A stretch of DNA of 64,000 nt from an uncultured Prevotella sp. (lineage in GTDB: Bacteria > Bacteroidota > Bacteroidia > Bacteroidales > Bacteroidaceae), in the NCBI GenBank assembly GCA_905198745.1, contig CAJKDU010000005.1:11782-75781 (forward strand). Reading direction: 5' to 3'. This document shows positions 44,161 through 53,886 of this stretch, piece by piece. Under the pieces are notes generated by a model, which worked only from the letters and a program-made list of their open reading frames with translations, ran no database searches and was not told the origin of the DNA. Every line of letters begins with the position of its first letter. Position 1 is the first letter of the stretch. Both the position numbers and the translations under genes were made by a program.

Positions 44161-46096
44161 TGCCGTTGCTTCTTGTGGGTTGTGGCTTGCGTCCCTTGCG
44201 CCAGGGCTTGTCTTGCTGTTGTTCGTCGCCAAAGGTGTCGACGCGTTTGCCGTAGTGGGGCTTGTAGGGCATGCCGCTGTAGAGTTGCGGAATGAGGTCG
44301 GTGCGACCTATACGGCGCAGTTCACTCTCGATGTTGCGGCGCTCTTCCGGCTTGTACCAGAAGAAGAATTGTCTTTGGGCGAGCTTCTCCTTGGGGCTCT
44401 TGGCGCAGAACACGGGTTCGAGCGTGTATGGATTGTAGCCCGTGTACCACGACTCGGTGCTAACGGTCATAGGGGTTGGCGTAAAGTCCTGAACCTGTTC
44501 CAGGTGGAAGTCGAGCTTCTTGGTCTTCACGGCAAGCTCCGCCATATCCTCCTCAGTGCAGCCCGGATGGCTGCTGATGAAGTAGGGGATAATCTGTTCA
44601 CGCAAGTTCTCTTTTTGGTTAATCTGGTCGAAGATGTGCTTGAACTCCTCGAACTGGCTGAACGAAGGCTTGCGCATCAGGTTGAGCACGCGGTCGCTGG
44701 TGTGCTCGGGTGCCACCTTGAGTCGTCCGCTCACGTGATTGCATATCAGTTCGCGGGTGTATTGTCTGGCGGCGGCGTTGGCTTTCTCATCCTTGCTCTT
44801 GTAGAGCAGCAGATCGTAGCGCACGCCGCTGCCGATGAAACTTTTCTTGATTTCTGGCAGTGCGTCCACGGCATGGTACACGTCGAGCAATGCTGTCAGG
44901 TCGGTGTCGAGGTTTGGACATATCCTGGGGTGTATGCACGAAGGACGGGCACACTTCTCGCAAGCCTTGTGATTGCGGCCGTGCATGCCGTACATGTTGG
45001 CGGATGGTCCGCCGAGATCGCTCAGATAGCCTTTGAAATCGGGCATCTGCACTACTTGTTTTACCTCCTTAAGTATGCTCTCCTTGCTTCTGCACACGAT
45101 GAATTTGCCCTGGTGGGCACTGATGGTGCAGAAGGCACATCCGCCGAAACAGCCTCGGTGGATGTTCACCGAGAACTTGATCATCTCATAGGCGGGTATG
45201 CGCTTGTTCTTGTACTTGGGGTGAGGCAGGCGCGTGTAGGGCAGGTCGAAGGAGGCGTCAAGTTCTTCTGTAGTCATCGGAGGATAGGGCGGATTGACCA
45301 CGGCATATTTTCCGTCTACTTCCTGCAACAGCCTATGGGCATGGATGCGGTTCGACTCTTCCTCTATATGGCGGAAGTTCTCTGCCTGCGCCTTCTTGTT
45401 TTGCAGACATTCTGAGTGGCTGTGGAGAACGATGTCGTCGGGGGTGATGCCACCGGGAATGTCGGTCTCGGATGAAAGATATACTGTTTGCGGAATGTCG
45501 CGTATGTCGGCTATGTGTATGCCCGACGCCATCTCTTCGCACAGACGCAGCATAGTCTTCTCGCCCATGCCATAGACAATCATGTCGGCACCCGAGTCAC
45601 AGAGTATGCAGCGCATGAGCTTGTCCTGCCAATAGTCGTAGTGGGTGAGACGGCGCATGGAGGCCTCGATGCCGCCCAGGACGACCGGTACGTCGGGAAA
45701 CAGTTCCTTGAGAATCTTGGTGTAGACGATGGTGGGGTAGTCAGGGCGCATGTCGTGGCGCCCGTCTGGGCTGTAGGCGTCCTCAGAGCGCAGGCGGCGG
45801 TTGGCGGTGTACTTGTTCACCATGGAGTCCATGCAGCCCGGTGCAATGCCGAAGAATAGATTGGGACGCCCCAACTTCTTGAAGTCGCGGTAGTCTCCGT
45901 GCCAGTCAGGTTGCGGCACTATAGCCACGCGGTAGCCTGCTGCCTCGAGGGTGCGGCCGATAACGGCAGCTCCAAAGGCAGGATGGTCCACATAGGCATC
46001 GGCAGAGAACAGGATGACGTCGGCGTCATCCCATCCTCTGAGTTCCATTTCTTTCTTTGTTGTGGGGAGAAAATCAGTGAGTCTGTATTCTTTCAT
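44081..46096 (-). CDS. YgiQ-family radical SAM protein
   Basis: This 671-residue protein has the family N-terminus (DVILFSADAYVDHPAFGAA) and the radical SAM cluster motif at C316, C320 and C323 in HRGCFGGCAFCTI. SGVRYDLLL and GYNPYTLEPVFCAKSP follow, and the last two thirds match the YgiQ layout. The substrate and role are unknown. The tail from residue 630 is basic and low-complexity, rich in R, K, Q and N. Its final 26 codons are overlapped by the PP2C-like gene. It follows the small gene at 46124 by 27 nt. Confidence 0.92.
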   Translation of the reverse strand: MKEYRLTDFLPTTKKEMELRGWDDADVILFSADAYVDHPAFGAAVIGRTLEAAGYRVAIVPQPDWHGDYRDFKKLGRPNLFFGIAPGCMDSMVNKYTANRRLRSEDAYSPDGRHDMRPDYPTIVYTKILKELFPDVPVVLGGIEASMRRLTHYDYWQDKLMRCILCDSGADMIVYGMGEKTMLRLCEEMASGIHIADIRDIPQTVYLSSETDIPGGITPDDIVLHSHSECLQNKKAQAENFRHIEEESNRIHAHRLLQEVDGKYAVVNPPYPPMTTEELDASFDLPYTRLPHPKYKNKRIPAYEMIKFSVNIHRGCFGGCAFCTISAHQGKFIVCRSKESILKEVKQVVQMPDFKGYLSDLGGPSANMYGMHGRNHKACEKCARPSCIHPRICPNLDTDLTALLDVYHAVDALPEIKKSFIGSGVRYDLLLYKSKDEKANAAARQYTRELICNHVSGRLKVAPEHTSDRVLNLMRKPSFSQFEEFKHIFDQINQKENLREQIIPYFISSHPGCTEEDMAELAVKTKKLDFHLEQVQDFTPTPMTVSTESWYTGYNPYTLEPVFCAKSPKEKLAQRQFFFWYKPEERRNIESELRRIGRTDLIPQLYSGMPYKPHYGKRVDTFGDEQQQDKPWRKGRKPQPTRSNGNDKNYRATSHRQEEPRGMRRRHRGDR

Positions 46097-46123
46097 CTAT
46101 TGTTTTGTCCTTCTGAGTCGTGA

Positions 46124-46468
46124 TTAGTCGCTTGGCGCGTCGGCTTCCTCAGTCTCGTCCTGTTCGGCGTGCTTGTCGCACCAGTCTATGTAGAGCAGAA
46201 TGAGGTTATGGAGTCCGATGGCCTTCATGTTGTTGTTGTATATCACGTCAAGGCAGAGGTCTAACAGTGCCTTGTCCTGTCCAGCCTCTGATTCGAGGAG
46301 ACTGCGGATGTTGAGCTTGAGCTTGTCGAGCACGCTCTCCTCCACAATGCCGTTGCTGTCGATGAGGTTTTTCAGGAGTGAATACTTCTTGATGGTTTCC
46401 AAGTGGGCGTCGCTCACTTCGATGCTTCTCGTTCCGGAAGCGTTAGCTTGAATTTTGTACATAGTCAT
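46124..46468 (-). CDS. Small conserved-looking protein, function unknown
   Basis: This 114-residue soluble protein with an acidic C-terminus (AEQDETEEADAPSD) is predicted mainly helical from its composition. No domain was recognised. The middle part SVLDKLKLNIRSLLESEAGQ looks amphipathic. It lies 18 nt after the golvesin-type protein gene and 27 nt before the YgiQ gene, which argues that it is expressed with them. Either of the first two methionines may be the start. Confidence 0.55.
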   Translation of the reverse strand: MTMYKIQANASGTRSIEVSDAHLETIKKYSLLKNLIDSNGIVEESVLDKLKLNIRSLLESEAGQDKALLDLCLDVIYNNNMKAIGLHNLILLYIDWCDKHAEQDETEEADAPSD

Positions 46469-46486
46469 TATCTTTTTGGGTTAGGT

Positions 46487-49408
46487 TTATTTCATTACAA
46501 AGTTGAGAATGCCGTGCATGATTTGGGCAAATAGTGATGCTGACTTGATGCACTCCAGGGGAAATCCCGTAGTGAAACTCTTATAGTCTGTACCGTCGTA
46601 CGCCACGGCAGCCGCGCGCCCGTCGGCATATTGCATGGCGCAAAAGGCTGTGCCCACGGATTGCAATGCGTCGGTGGTGGTGGCGGCATAGTGGGTGTCG
46701 TTGAGTATGCTGTAGAGAGCAAATGATGTACCCAGTCCGTTGACGATGCGTCCGTTGCTTGCCGTGTCGGTTTCGCTGTAAGCCAACCCTTCACTGACCG
46801 TGCCTGCGCCTTGCAGTTTCAGCACGTTAGCGAGGAACTGTGAGTCGGTGTCTGATGTCATGTCAGACGCCACATAGGCTCCGCTCACGATGAGTCGTCC
46901 GTTGTTGCGTACGTAGTTCGTAAGTTTGGACTGAAGGGTGGAGGTGAAGGACTTGTAGAACTTGGTGGCGTGGCCATCGTATTTCTGCAAGCCGAGCAAC
47001 AGGTCTACGCCCTGATACATGCCGAGCAGTACCTGTCCGTTTTCCACTGCTTCGTGTGAGCAACTCACTATGTTGTATTGGCGCGAGGCATTGATGGCAT
47101 CAGCGTGGGCGCGAACATAATTGAAGTCGTTGCCGGCGATGAATCGTCCGGCAAGTTCCTCGCCTGTGTAGCCCATGCCGCCGGGACCCTCTACGCCCCT
47201 TTTGCTCGTGTCAAAGTCTTGTTGAGCACCCAACGTGCCGGCTGTCAATCCGTAGCTTACGCCTGGGTCGGCAGTGAGGCTGAATCCCTGTTGGGTGACG
47301 TTGTCGATGACTGCCGGTGAAGACAGACGGTCGAAACCGTCGACAATGAGTATTGTCTTCTTTGCTTCGGGCCTGTAACAAACTGAGAGCACTTGGGTGG
47401 GGAAGCTCTCACCGCCCCGGTTGACGGCTGTCACCCGGTAGCTATAGACCACACCGGGTTCTATGTCGAGTGTCACTTCATTGCGTCTTACATTGGTACC
47501 GTTGTCGAAACCGCCGGTTCCTGTGGCTGTATATATATTATAAGAGGTGGCGATGGCTGTAGACTCCTGATTGTCGGCCACAGGTTGCCACCGGAGCGTC
47601 ACCTTGTTCTTGTCTGTTATCTCAGCAGAAAACTGGTTGGGGGTAAGGGGAGAGATAATGGATTGGCGCCCGTGCATATCGGATATGTAGCGTACGATGG
47701 TTTTGTAGACCGAACGGGCAAAGTTGAAACGGAAGTTGGGGTCAAGCCCCAGCTTCATGTCGGGAAAGCTTTGGTGCGACAAAGTCTCGAGTATAGCTGA
47801 TGGCACAGCGGGCAGTCTTGTTTCCGAGTAATTGCGGTCGTAGAGGTCGCGCCTGTTCCAAGTGCCGTATAGGGAACGCATGTCGCGGTTCACGCCCGTG
47901 AGCAGCAAGTCGGCTAACGACTTGGAAGTTTGCCGAGATATGCCCGAGTTGAGTCGGCCGTCATTAAAGAATGTGGTGCATACAGCCAGTGAGCCGAAGA
48001 TGCTTCGTCCGTCTTTTTGGTAACCTGCATCACTGTGCACGGCGAGCGAGAGTTCAATAGGAACGTTGAGGCCCTGCTTGGTTGGTACGTAGCAAGAGCC
48101 ACCAGCCAACCAGTTGGACATGAGTGAACGGGTGTTAATGTCGTCTCCGTAGTCGTCTTGTCCTTGTTTGGTGCTGTAGATGGAATAGGGAGCTCCTGCC
48201 CATTGGGCATAATAGCGTGCACCTTCCAGTGCCCGAGGCATATTGCTCACGTATCCACCGCGTTCAATATTGCCCATGCCGCCACCGAAGCGCACGGCAT
48301 CAGTGGTGACGAATCCCTTCTGTCGGCTGGCGTTGCTCACCTCCACCCGGTTGAATTCGTTGCACCCCTTGTCGAAGTCGAACGTTCCGAGATACACCCA
48401 TGTGCCGCCGCCCATGGTCTGATTTACGTGGAATTGGGTGGCTTGTCCCTTGTGCCAAACGGTGTAGAGCGCGTCGTCTACGCTTCCCGGCACGGTTTGG
48501 TAGCTCACGTAAACAGCATGTGGTCCCTCTTTTTCCAGCTTCGGTGTGTAGCTAATGGTGCTGCCTCCTTTTTTGTGGGATTCCGCCATGAGACAAGTTC
48601 CTGCACAGAAGGGGTTGTCACCGTCTGAGTAGACAGCCTTTGTCTTCTTGAATCCCTGTGATGGAGCCTTTCTCCAAGTCTTGTTGCCGTTGCGTATAGA
48701 GAAATAGGGCGCAAGAATGGGGTCGTCGTTGTCTACGATCACCTCTTCCTTCTGCCAGTCGCGCTCACGTGGAGTGAACACCACGGCCCCCGCATTCTGG
48801 AGCATTGGAATAAGATAAGGCACGACAATAGTTTGTGTGAACAGGTCTTCATTGGTGGTGAAGAGGTTAGGTCGCTGCCACTTCCATGTGTTTTTCTTGG
48901 AGTCGTAATAGCGTCCGTGACTGGCCCAAAGTGTGATGTGGCGGTCGTAGAGTCCATGTGAAAACTTGACGGGAGCCGAAATGTTTTCCACCCACGGTTT
49001 CCCATCGTAGTTGATGTCGCCCCACAGGTCATGAGCCTCCTCGTCGATACTTCCTGCCACAAGTTGCTCAATGGGCAGCCCGACTGTTGTTATGCTGATT
49101 TTGTACTTGTTGTAGGGTTTGGCAAGAGCATTTTTTACTTTTGAATAAATCTTGCCGACGCTGTTGTCTGTAAACGATTGTTGTGCGAAACAGTTGTCCA
49201 TCACGATGGTGATGGTGCGCCGGTTGTCGTCAGCTACCAGCTTTTTCATTCTTGCCTGTTGCGGGAGTTCTCCTTCTGCGGGTTTATATGAGGCGAAGAA
49301 GGTGTTCAGCTTGTGCTCGCTTTTGGCCAGACTCTCTTTAGTCTGGGCGTGAAGTGTGGCACAGGTGAGGGCCGTTGCGAAGATGATAACTGTTTTCGCT
49401 TGATTCAT
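46487..49408 (-). CDS. Large exported protein with amidase-3-like and golvesin C-terminal-like domains
   Basis: This 973-residue protein has a signal peptide (MNQAKTVIIFATALTCATLHAQ). An amidase-3-like fold seems split. An N-terminal part has TLWASHGRYYD. A beta-rich region follows with DGDNPFCAGTCL, VYVSYQTVPGSVDDALY and FVTTDAVRFGGGMG, characteristic of the golvesin/xanthan-lyase C-terminal-like domain. Then come SLAVHSDAG and ILETLSHQSFPDM, typical of N-acetylmuramoyl-alanine amidases. A fibronectin type III domain (VTLRWQPV to VYSYRVTAVNRGG) and a C-terminal domain of about 300 residues follow. It is often annotated as xanthan lyase in Bacteroidota. The activity here is unproven. The start at 49408 gives the signal peptide. 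Confidence 0.7.
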   Translation of the reverse strand: MNQAKTVIIFATALTCATLHAQTKESLAKSEHKLNTFFASYKPAEGELPQQARMKKLVADDNRRTITIVMDNCFAQQSFTDNSVGKIYSKVKNALAKPYNKYKISITTVGLPIEQLVAGSIDEEAHDLWGDINYDGKPWVENISAPVKFSHGLYDRHITLWASHGRYYDSKKNTWKWQRPNLFTTNEDLFTQTIVVPYLIPMLQNAGAVVFTPRERDWQKEEVIVDNDDPILAPYFSIRNGNKTWRKAPSQGFKKTKAVYSDGDNPFCAGTCLMAESHKKGGSTISYTPKLEKEGPHAVYVSYQTVPGSVDDALYTVWHKGQATQFHVNQTMGGGTWVYLGTFDFDKGCNEFNRVEVSNASRQKGFVTTDAVRFGGGMGNIERGGYVSNMPRALEGARYYAQWAGAPYSIYSTKQGQDDYGDDINTRSLMSNWLAGGSCYVPTKQGLNVPIELSLAVHSDAGYQKDGRSIFGSLAVCTTFFNDGRLNSGISRQTSKSLADLLLTGVNRDMRSLYGTWNRRDLYDRNYSETRLPAVPSAILETLSHQSFPDMKLGLDPNFRFNFARSVYKTIVRYISDMHGRQSIISPLTPNQFSAEITDKNKVTLRWQPVADNQESTAIATSYNIYTATGTGGFDNGTNVRRNEVTLDIEPGVVYSYRVTAVNRGGESFPTQVLSVCYRPEAKKTILIVDGFDRLSSPAVIDNVTQQGFSLTADPGVSYGLTAGTLGAQQDFDTSKRGVEGPGGMGYTGEELAGRFIAGNDFNYVRAHADAINASRQYNIVSCSHEAVENGQVLLGMYQGVDLLLGLQKYDGHATKFYKSFTSTLQSKLTNYVRNNGRLIVSGAYVASDMTSDTDSQFLANVLKLQGAGTVSEGLAYSETDTASNGRIVNGLGTSFALYSILNDTHYAATTTDALQSVGTAFCAMQYADGRAAAVAYDGTDYKSFTTGFPLECIKSASLFAQIMHGILNFVMK

Positions 49409-49409
49409 G

Positions 49410-49967
49410 TTAGTCAATGGTTCCGATGGTGAATTTCTCTGGATGCTTGCCTTTGAAATCCTTGAAATAAAGTTTGATGTCACGCATCTCGTTGTCTACG
49501 TCTCCCGATGGGACGAAACTCTTGGTGCACACAATCTGTTTCTTTTCGTAGTCTAATCCGTAGAGCAGCACGGGTATTTCAGCCTTGGCGGCAATGAAGT
49601 AGAATCCTTTCTTCCACTCGGGATTGAGCGAACGTGTGCCTTCGGGTGTGACACAGAGGTGGAAAGTTTTGGATTCACGTGCTGTCTGAGCCAGTCTGTC
49701 GGTCATGCTTGTGTGCTTACTGCGCCACACGGGTATGCCCCCCAGGTGGCGGAAGATGGGACCAAGCGGCCAAAAGAACCACTCTTTCTTCATCAAGAAG
49801 TTGCAACTCATGCCTATTGAGCGTGAGTAGAGTAGTCCTATCAAGAAGTCCCAGTTGCTGGTGTGAGGTGCCAGGCAAATAATATATTTAGAGGGATGGT
49901 CCACCTTTACGTCGGCAGTCCATCCCATGATTTTATACAGCAGGAAGCTGCATAGTCTTTTCAGCAT
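49410..49967 (-). CDS. Acyltransferase, PlsC/1-acyl-glycerol-3-phosphate type
   Basis: This 185-residue protein of the PlsC/LPLAT family has the HX4D motif as HTSNWD (in CLAPHTSNWDFLIG) and the EGT motif in VTPEGTRSLNPEWKKG. It probably acylates a lysophospholipid or another lipid at the inner membrane. The length is short compared with PlsC, and the N-terminus has a weak hydrophobic stretch. It ends 1 nt before the start of the golvesin-type gene. Confidence 0.85.
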   Translation of the reverse strand: MLKRLCSFLLYKIMGWTADVKVDHPSKYIICLAPHTSNWDFLIGLLYSRSIGMSCNFLMKKEWFFWPLGPIFRHLGGIPVWRSKHTSMTDRLAQTARESKTFHLCVTPEGTRSLNPEWKKGFYFIAAKAEIPVLLYGLDYEKKQIVCTKSFVPSGDVDNEMRDIKLYFKDFKGKHPEKFTIGTID

Positions 49968-49996
49968 GATTGTCTTTATATGAAATTAAAGGAGTG

Positions 49997-50266
49997 TCAG
50001 TTGTTGCTAATCTGGTCAGCCAGTTCGGAAACCTGTTTGTTGAAGTCCTCCACCAGTGTCTTGAAGTATTTTTTCTGGGGCATACCAGGTTCCGGATGCG
50101 ACACGCGGCGGATGAAATCGCTGTGAATCACGAGGATGGAAGAGAGCAGCGCCTCTACGTCGGACTGGTTTTCCTGATTGCCATACAAAGAGGTGGCTAC
50201 GCCCTCGGCGAATAGTTCACTGCAAACAGCACTGATGCTGCGCTTCAGGTCTTTCTTGTTTGCCAT
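49997..50266 (-). CDS. Small helical protein, function unknown
   Basis: This 89-residue protein beginning MANKKDLKRSISAVCSELFAEG looks mainly helical and basic at the N-terminus. I do not recognise a domain. The start at 50266 was chosen because the 48-55 nt upstream contain a -7 box, and a longer in-frame reading (to 50470) would pass through it. It lies 29 nt before the acyltransferase gene on the same strand. Confidence 0.6.
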   Translation of the reverse strand: MANKKDLKRSISAVCSELFAEGVATSLYGNQENQSDVEALLSSILVIHSDFIRRVSHPEPGMPQKKYFKTLVEDFNKQVSELADQISNN

Positions 50267-50313
50267 GTTGTGGTTCCTTTCTTTTATAGTTGATGAATAA
50301 ATAAAAGTTTCCA

Positions 50314-50321
50314 CAAAGATA
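50314..50321 (-). promoter_or_regulatory. -7 promoter box of the 49997-50266 gene
   Basis: The minus strand reads TATCTTTG, matching TAnnTTTG. The -33 position is not TTTG at 19-20 nt. It ends 47 nt upstream of the ATG. Confidence 0.5.
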
Positions 50322-50415
50322 TAAAAAAATCCACAACTGCAACATGTGGACGGGGAAAAAATAAATATTTTCAACTTTTTTCCTTGTTTTCTTTCCCGGT
50401 TTCGATTTTTTGTGG

Positions 50416-50423
50416 TATATTTG
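50416..50423 (+). promoter_or_regulatory. -7 promoter box of pfp
   Basis: TATATTTG fits TAnnTTTG. A TTCC at the -33 position is a weak match. It lies 56 nt upstream of the start. Confidence 0.55.
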
Positions 50424-50479
50424 CAGTGAATACTTAAATACAATACTATTTGTTCCCTTAATAAACTCAAAACGATTAT

Positions 50480-52123
50480 ATGGAAATAAGCTCATTACAG
50501 AAAGAAAGAGCAGCTTATCAACCTAAGCTCCCTAAAGCTCTTTGCGGCGCTGTGAAAATCAAGGAAGGCGCACCGACAAAGAGCGTTGACAATCAGGAAG
50601 AAATCAAAAGTTTGTTCCCTAATACCTATGGAATGCCCTTAATCGAATTCGAACCTGGTACTGTAGAAAACCATCATGCCATGAACGTGGGCGTCATTCT
50701 CAGTGGCGGACAGGCTCCTGGCGGTCACAACGTCATCTGCGGAATCTATGACGAACTTAAACGTCTTAACCCTGCAAGTCGGCTTTTCGGTTTCCTCATG
50801 GGGCCAAGCGGACTTATCGACCACAAGTACATAGAGATAACGGACGAATACATTGACAAGTTCCGCAACACGGGTGGCTTCGACATCATCGGTAGTGGAC
50901 GAACCAAACTCGAAACGGAAGAGCAGTTTGAAAAGGGCTTGCAGATTATCCGTGAACTCGACATCAAGGCCATTGTCATCATTGGCGGCGACGACTCAAA
51001 TACCAATGCATGTGTGTTGGCGGAATACTACGCTTCCAAGAAATATGACGTGCAGGTTATCGGATGCCCCAAGACCATCGACGGCGACCTGAAGAACAGC
51101 CAAATAGAAGCCTCGTTCGGTTTCGACACGGCATGCAAGGTCTACAGTGAACTGATAGGAAACATTGAACGCGACTGCAACTCGGCACGCAAATATTGGC
51201 ACTTCATCAAACTGATGGGCCGCTCCGCATCGCACATCGCCCTGGAGTGTGCCTTGCAGACACAACCCAACATCTGCCTTATATCCGAGGAGGTTAAGGC
51301 GCGCGACAAGTCGCTTGACGATATCGTGGAATATATAGCCGAAGCCGTGAAGTATCGTGCCGACCAAGGCAAGAACTTCGGCGTGGTGCTTGTGCCCGAG
51401 GGTATCATTGAGTTTATTCCCGCCATCGGACGGCTCATCGACGAACTTAACGACCTTTATGCTACCGAGGGAGTGAACTATACAAAGCTTTCACGTGACG
51501 AGCAATACGCTTTTATCAAGAGCCATTTGAGCGCCAAGAACTGCAAGGTGTTCAAGTCGTTGCCTGAGGACGTGGCACTGCAACTTTCGCTCGACCGCGA
51601 TCCGCATGGCAACGTTCAGGTGTCGCTTATTGAAACCGAAAAGCTCATTTCTGTTATGGTGGCCAACAAACTCAAGGAATGGAAAAAGGAGGGCAAATTC
51701 AATGGCAAGTTCAAGACTCAGCACCACTTCTTTGGCTATGAGGGACGCTGCGCCGCGCCTTCCAACTACGATGCTAACTATTGTTATGCTCTTGGCACCA
51801 GTGCCGCGCTACTCATTGCACACGGCAAGACAGGATACATGGCTCTGGTGAAAAACACCGTTGAGGCTCCCGAAGATTGGGTGGCTGGCGGTGTGCCGCT
51901 CACCATGATGCTCAACATGGAAAAACGCAATGGCGAGATGAAACCTGTGATACGGAAGGCATTGGTCGACCTGAACGGGAAACCATTCAAGGAGTTTGCT
52001 GCCCATCGTGACGTGTGGGCCAAGGAAACTTCCTATGTCTATCCTGGTCCTATCCAGTATTTCGGTCCGTCGGACGTGTGCGACCGGCCTACCTTTACAC
52101 TTCAATTGGAACATAAGAAATAA
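50480..52123 (+). CDS. pfp: Pyrophosphate-dependent phosphofructokinase
   Basis: This 547-residue enzyme phosphorylates fructose 6-phosphate with PPi instead of ATP, a reversible step of glycolysis. The motif [13 protein letters not shown] at 167-179 has the GGDDS form typical of PPi-dependent enzymes. [15 protein letters not shown] near residue 75 and [19 protein letters not shown] are also typical. The length agrees with the long form. It runs toward the lysozyme gene 55 nt further on. With class III FBPase elsewhere in the window it can set the direction of carbon flow. Confidence 0.95.
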   Translation: MEISSLQKERAAYQPKLPKALCGAVKIKEGAPTKSVDNQEEIKSLFPNTYGMPLIEFEPGTVENHHAMNVGVILSGGQAPGGHNVICGIYDELKRLNPASRLFGFLMGPSGLIDHKYIEITDEYIDKFRNTGGFDIIGSGRTKLETEEQFEKGLQIIRELDIKAIVIIGGDDSNTNACVLAEYYASKKYDVQVIGCPKTIDGDLKNSQIEASFGFDTACKVYSELIGNIERDCNSARKYWHFIKLMGRSASHIALECALQTQPNICLISEEVKARDKSLDDIVEYIAEAVKYRADQGKNFGVVLVPEGIIEFIPAIGRLIDELNDLYATEGVNYTKLSRDEQYAFIKSHLSAKNCKVFKSLPEDVALQLSLDRDPHGNVQVSLIETEKLISVMVANKLKEWKKEGKFNGKFKTQHHFFGYEGRCAAPSNYDANYCYALGTSAALLIAHGKTGYMALVKNTVEAPEDWVAGGVPLTMMLNMEKRNGEMKPVIRKALVDLNGKPFKEFAAHRDVWAKETSYVYPGPIQYFGPSDVCDRPTFTLQLEHKK

Positions 52124-52178
52124 CAGATTAACTGTCTGAAAGCGACAGCGATAACATATTAATAATCATCGAAGAGTC

Positions 52179-53075
52179 ATGCAGGGAAAGAGTACAGCCC
52201 AAAATCGGCGTAATGCCTCGAAACGGAGGCGCAGTGCACGAACAGGAAGGCAGCAGTCCCGGCATGGCTCTTCTTTCTTTTCCCGTCACCGTGCGCTCGC
52301 ATGGTGGATAGGCGGTTTGTCTGTGATGTGTCTCTATGTATGGGTGTTCTATTATTTCTTTGTGGGCCCATACGGATTTCGTTGGAAAGCCATATATGGT
52401 GATGCAGAATACCCGGAAGGTTACGAGATACACGGCATAGACATCAGCCACTATCAAGGCAAGATAGACTGGGACCGGCTGAGCCGAGCCATGATAGAAA
52501 AGTGCCCTGTGCGTTTTGTAGTCATCAAGGCTACCGAAGGGGCTGGGATGATAGATGAAAACTTCAACGAGAATTTCCAAAATGCCAAAGACTACGGATT
52601 TGTGCGTGGTGCTTATCACTTTTGGAGCAATCGGTCGAGTGCCCGTTCCCAGGCTTACTATTTTCTGAAAAAAGTGCATTTGGAAGATGGAGATTTGCCG
52701 CCGGTGCTCGATGTGGAGCACAAACCAGCGAAGATGTCGGTGGAGGATTTTCAGATGAATGTGCTCACTTGGCTTCACATTGTGGAAGACAAATACCACG
52801 TGAAGCCCATTATCTATACTTATTACAAGTTCAAGGAGGCTTACCTGAACGATGCCCGTTTTGACGATTATCCCTATTGGATAGCCCACTACTATGTGGA
52901 CAAGGTGGAGTATAAGGGCAAGTGGAAGTTTTGGCAGCACACCGATGCGGGGCGGTTGCCCGGCATCAAGGGGGCCGTGGACTTTAATATCTATAATGGA
53001 AGTTACTACGACTTGCGCAAGCTCACCATTGGCAGTAACAAGCCAAGTGCTATAGACGATTATTTGGATTGGTGA
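52179..53075 (+). CDS. Glycoside hydrolase family 25 lysozyme-like protein
   Basis: This 298-residue protein has a basic N-terminal tail (RRNASKRRRSARTGRQQSRH), then a single transmembrane helix (WWIGGLSVMCLYVWVFYYFF). A GH25 domain follows with GIDISHYQGKIDWD, FVVIKATEGAG, GAYHFWSNRSSA and the catalytic acid pair region PPVLDVEHKP. GH25 enzymes cleave the muramic acid to glucosamine bond in peptidoglycan. The N-terminal anchor would place the enzyme on the periplasmic side of the inner membrane. It ends a plus-strand pair with pfp. Confidence 0.9.
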   Translation: MQGKSTAQNRRNASKRRRSARTGRQQSRHGSSFFSRHRALAWWIGGLSVMCLYVWVFYYFFVGPYGFRWKAIYGDAEYPEGYEIHGIDISHYQGKIDWDRLSRAMIEKCPVRFVVIKATEGAGMIDENFNENFQNAKDYGFVRGAYHFWSNRSSARSQAYYFLKKVHLEDGDLPPVLDVEHKPAKMSVEDFQMNVLTWLHIVEDKYHVKPIIYTYYKFKEAYLNDARFDDYPYWIAHYYVDKVEYKGKWKFWQHTDAGRLPGIKGAVDFNIYNGSYYDLRKLTIGSNKPSAIDDYLDW

Positions 53076-53315
53076 TTTTTTTGCTGCGTCATTTCCTTGC
53101 TTTCTGTCGTTCTGTGCGAATGGCATTTGAAGAAGACTATAAGTGTCGGCTGGTGTCGGAGACTTTAAATGTTGTGCAGGAGGAATTCATGTGGTTCATC
53201 CGCTATTTGAAGTGATACTTGTGGTTCCCATGTTTGGTTTGATGTAAAACGGACTGAAAGCCTTGCAAATACTTGGCTTTGTCCTTTGGTAGCCTTGTTT
53301 GATGACTGCCCTTAT

Positions 53316-53460
53316 GCGCACGCGCGCAGGAAAAGTTTTTCGTTTTTTCCAAAAATCCATCACTTTTCATGATGTTTGACATTATTCGGCTGAATGTGAG
53401 GTGTTTGAATGGAGTGATAGATGAGTGATAGATGGTAAAATATCTATCACTTCTATCACT
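53316..53460. repeat. Composite GATAGAT/GC-tract element, copy B2 (inverted)
   Basis: In this orientation the GC tract GCGCACGCGCGCAGG (53316-53330) comes first, then AAAAGTTTTT, CATCACTTTT, and after about 50 nt GTGATAGAT (53414, 53425) facing ATCTATCAC (53442) and TCTATCAC (53452). The third repeat is degenerate (CCATCACTT). Confidence 0.75.
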
Positions 53461-53569
53461 GATTTGCCGTTTGTTAAATTCAAGTAGAGTACCCTATATC
53501 TGTCTTTCAGTTTGGATTCACGTTTTCCACGGAGATGTCAATGGATGCTCGGGCAGTGGAGCCAAGTAC

Positions 53570-53635
53570 AAGTCTGCCACTAACGCCTCGTAAGCCTGCC
53601 ACTAACGCCTCGTAAGTCAGCCACTAACATACCTT
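53570..53635 (+). repeat. 22-bp-period tandem array, locus A4
   Basis: Three units at 53570, 53592 and 53614, each 22 bp, share AAGNCNGCCACTAAC. The first two differ only at one base of the unit and carry GCCTCGT at their ends. It belongs to the family at 4068, 23326 and 39028. Confidence 0.8.
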
Positions 53636-53886
53636 AACTGGGCTGTTTAGTGGCCGCATCCGTTTCGGCTGGGATTTACATTCATTCAGATATAGAGGTG
53701 CTTCAAGCGTAACTTCAAATTCCGAATGAACCATTCATGTGTCATGATAAAGGAAGTGAGCCTTGCTTATACAGATGGTGAAAAATGGCTTGTAACGGCT
53801 GATGGAGGCATAAAGAACACCTGCACCAAGGAAGAGTCTTGATACAGGTGATGATTTGTTTCGGATGTTGATGTGTCCTGTCAGCT

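Larger units (their letters stand above)
53076..53886. other. Convergent gap with GATAGAT element and 22-bp array
   Basis: This 811-nt gap between converging genes has no convincing gene. It contains composite element copy B2 (53316-53460) and the 22-bp array (53570-53635). The order of the two is the same as at 23326-23667 when the strand is reversed. The rest shows nothing I recognise. Confidence 0.65.

Noticed and set aside
44039..45415. Long plus-strand open frame opposite the YgiQ gene
   Set aside because: It is antisense to a radical SAM gene with an intact cluster motif and has no motif of its own.
53570..53635. CRISPR array
   Set aside because: The repeats are head-to-tail with no spacers of independent sequence, the 22-bp period leaves no room for them, and no cas gene is in the window.
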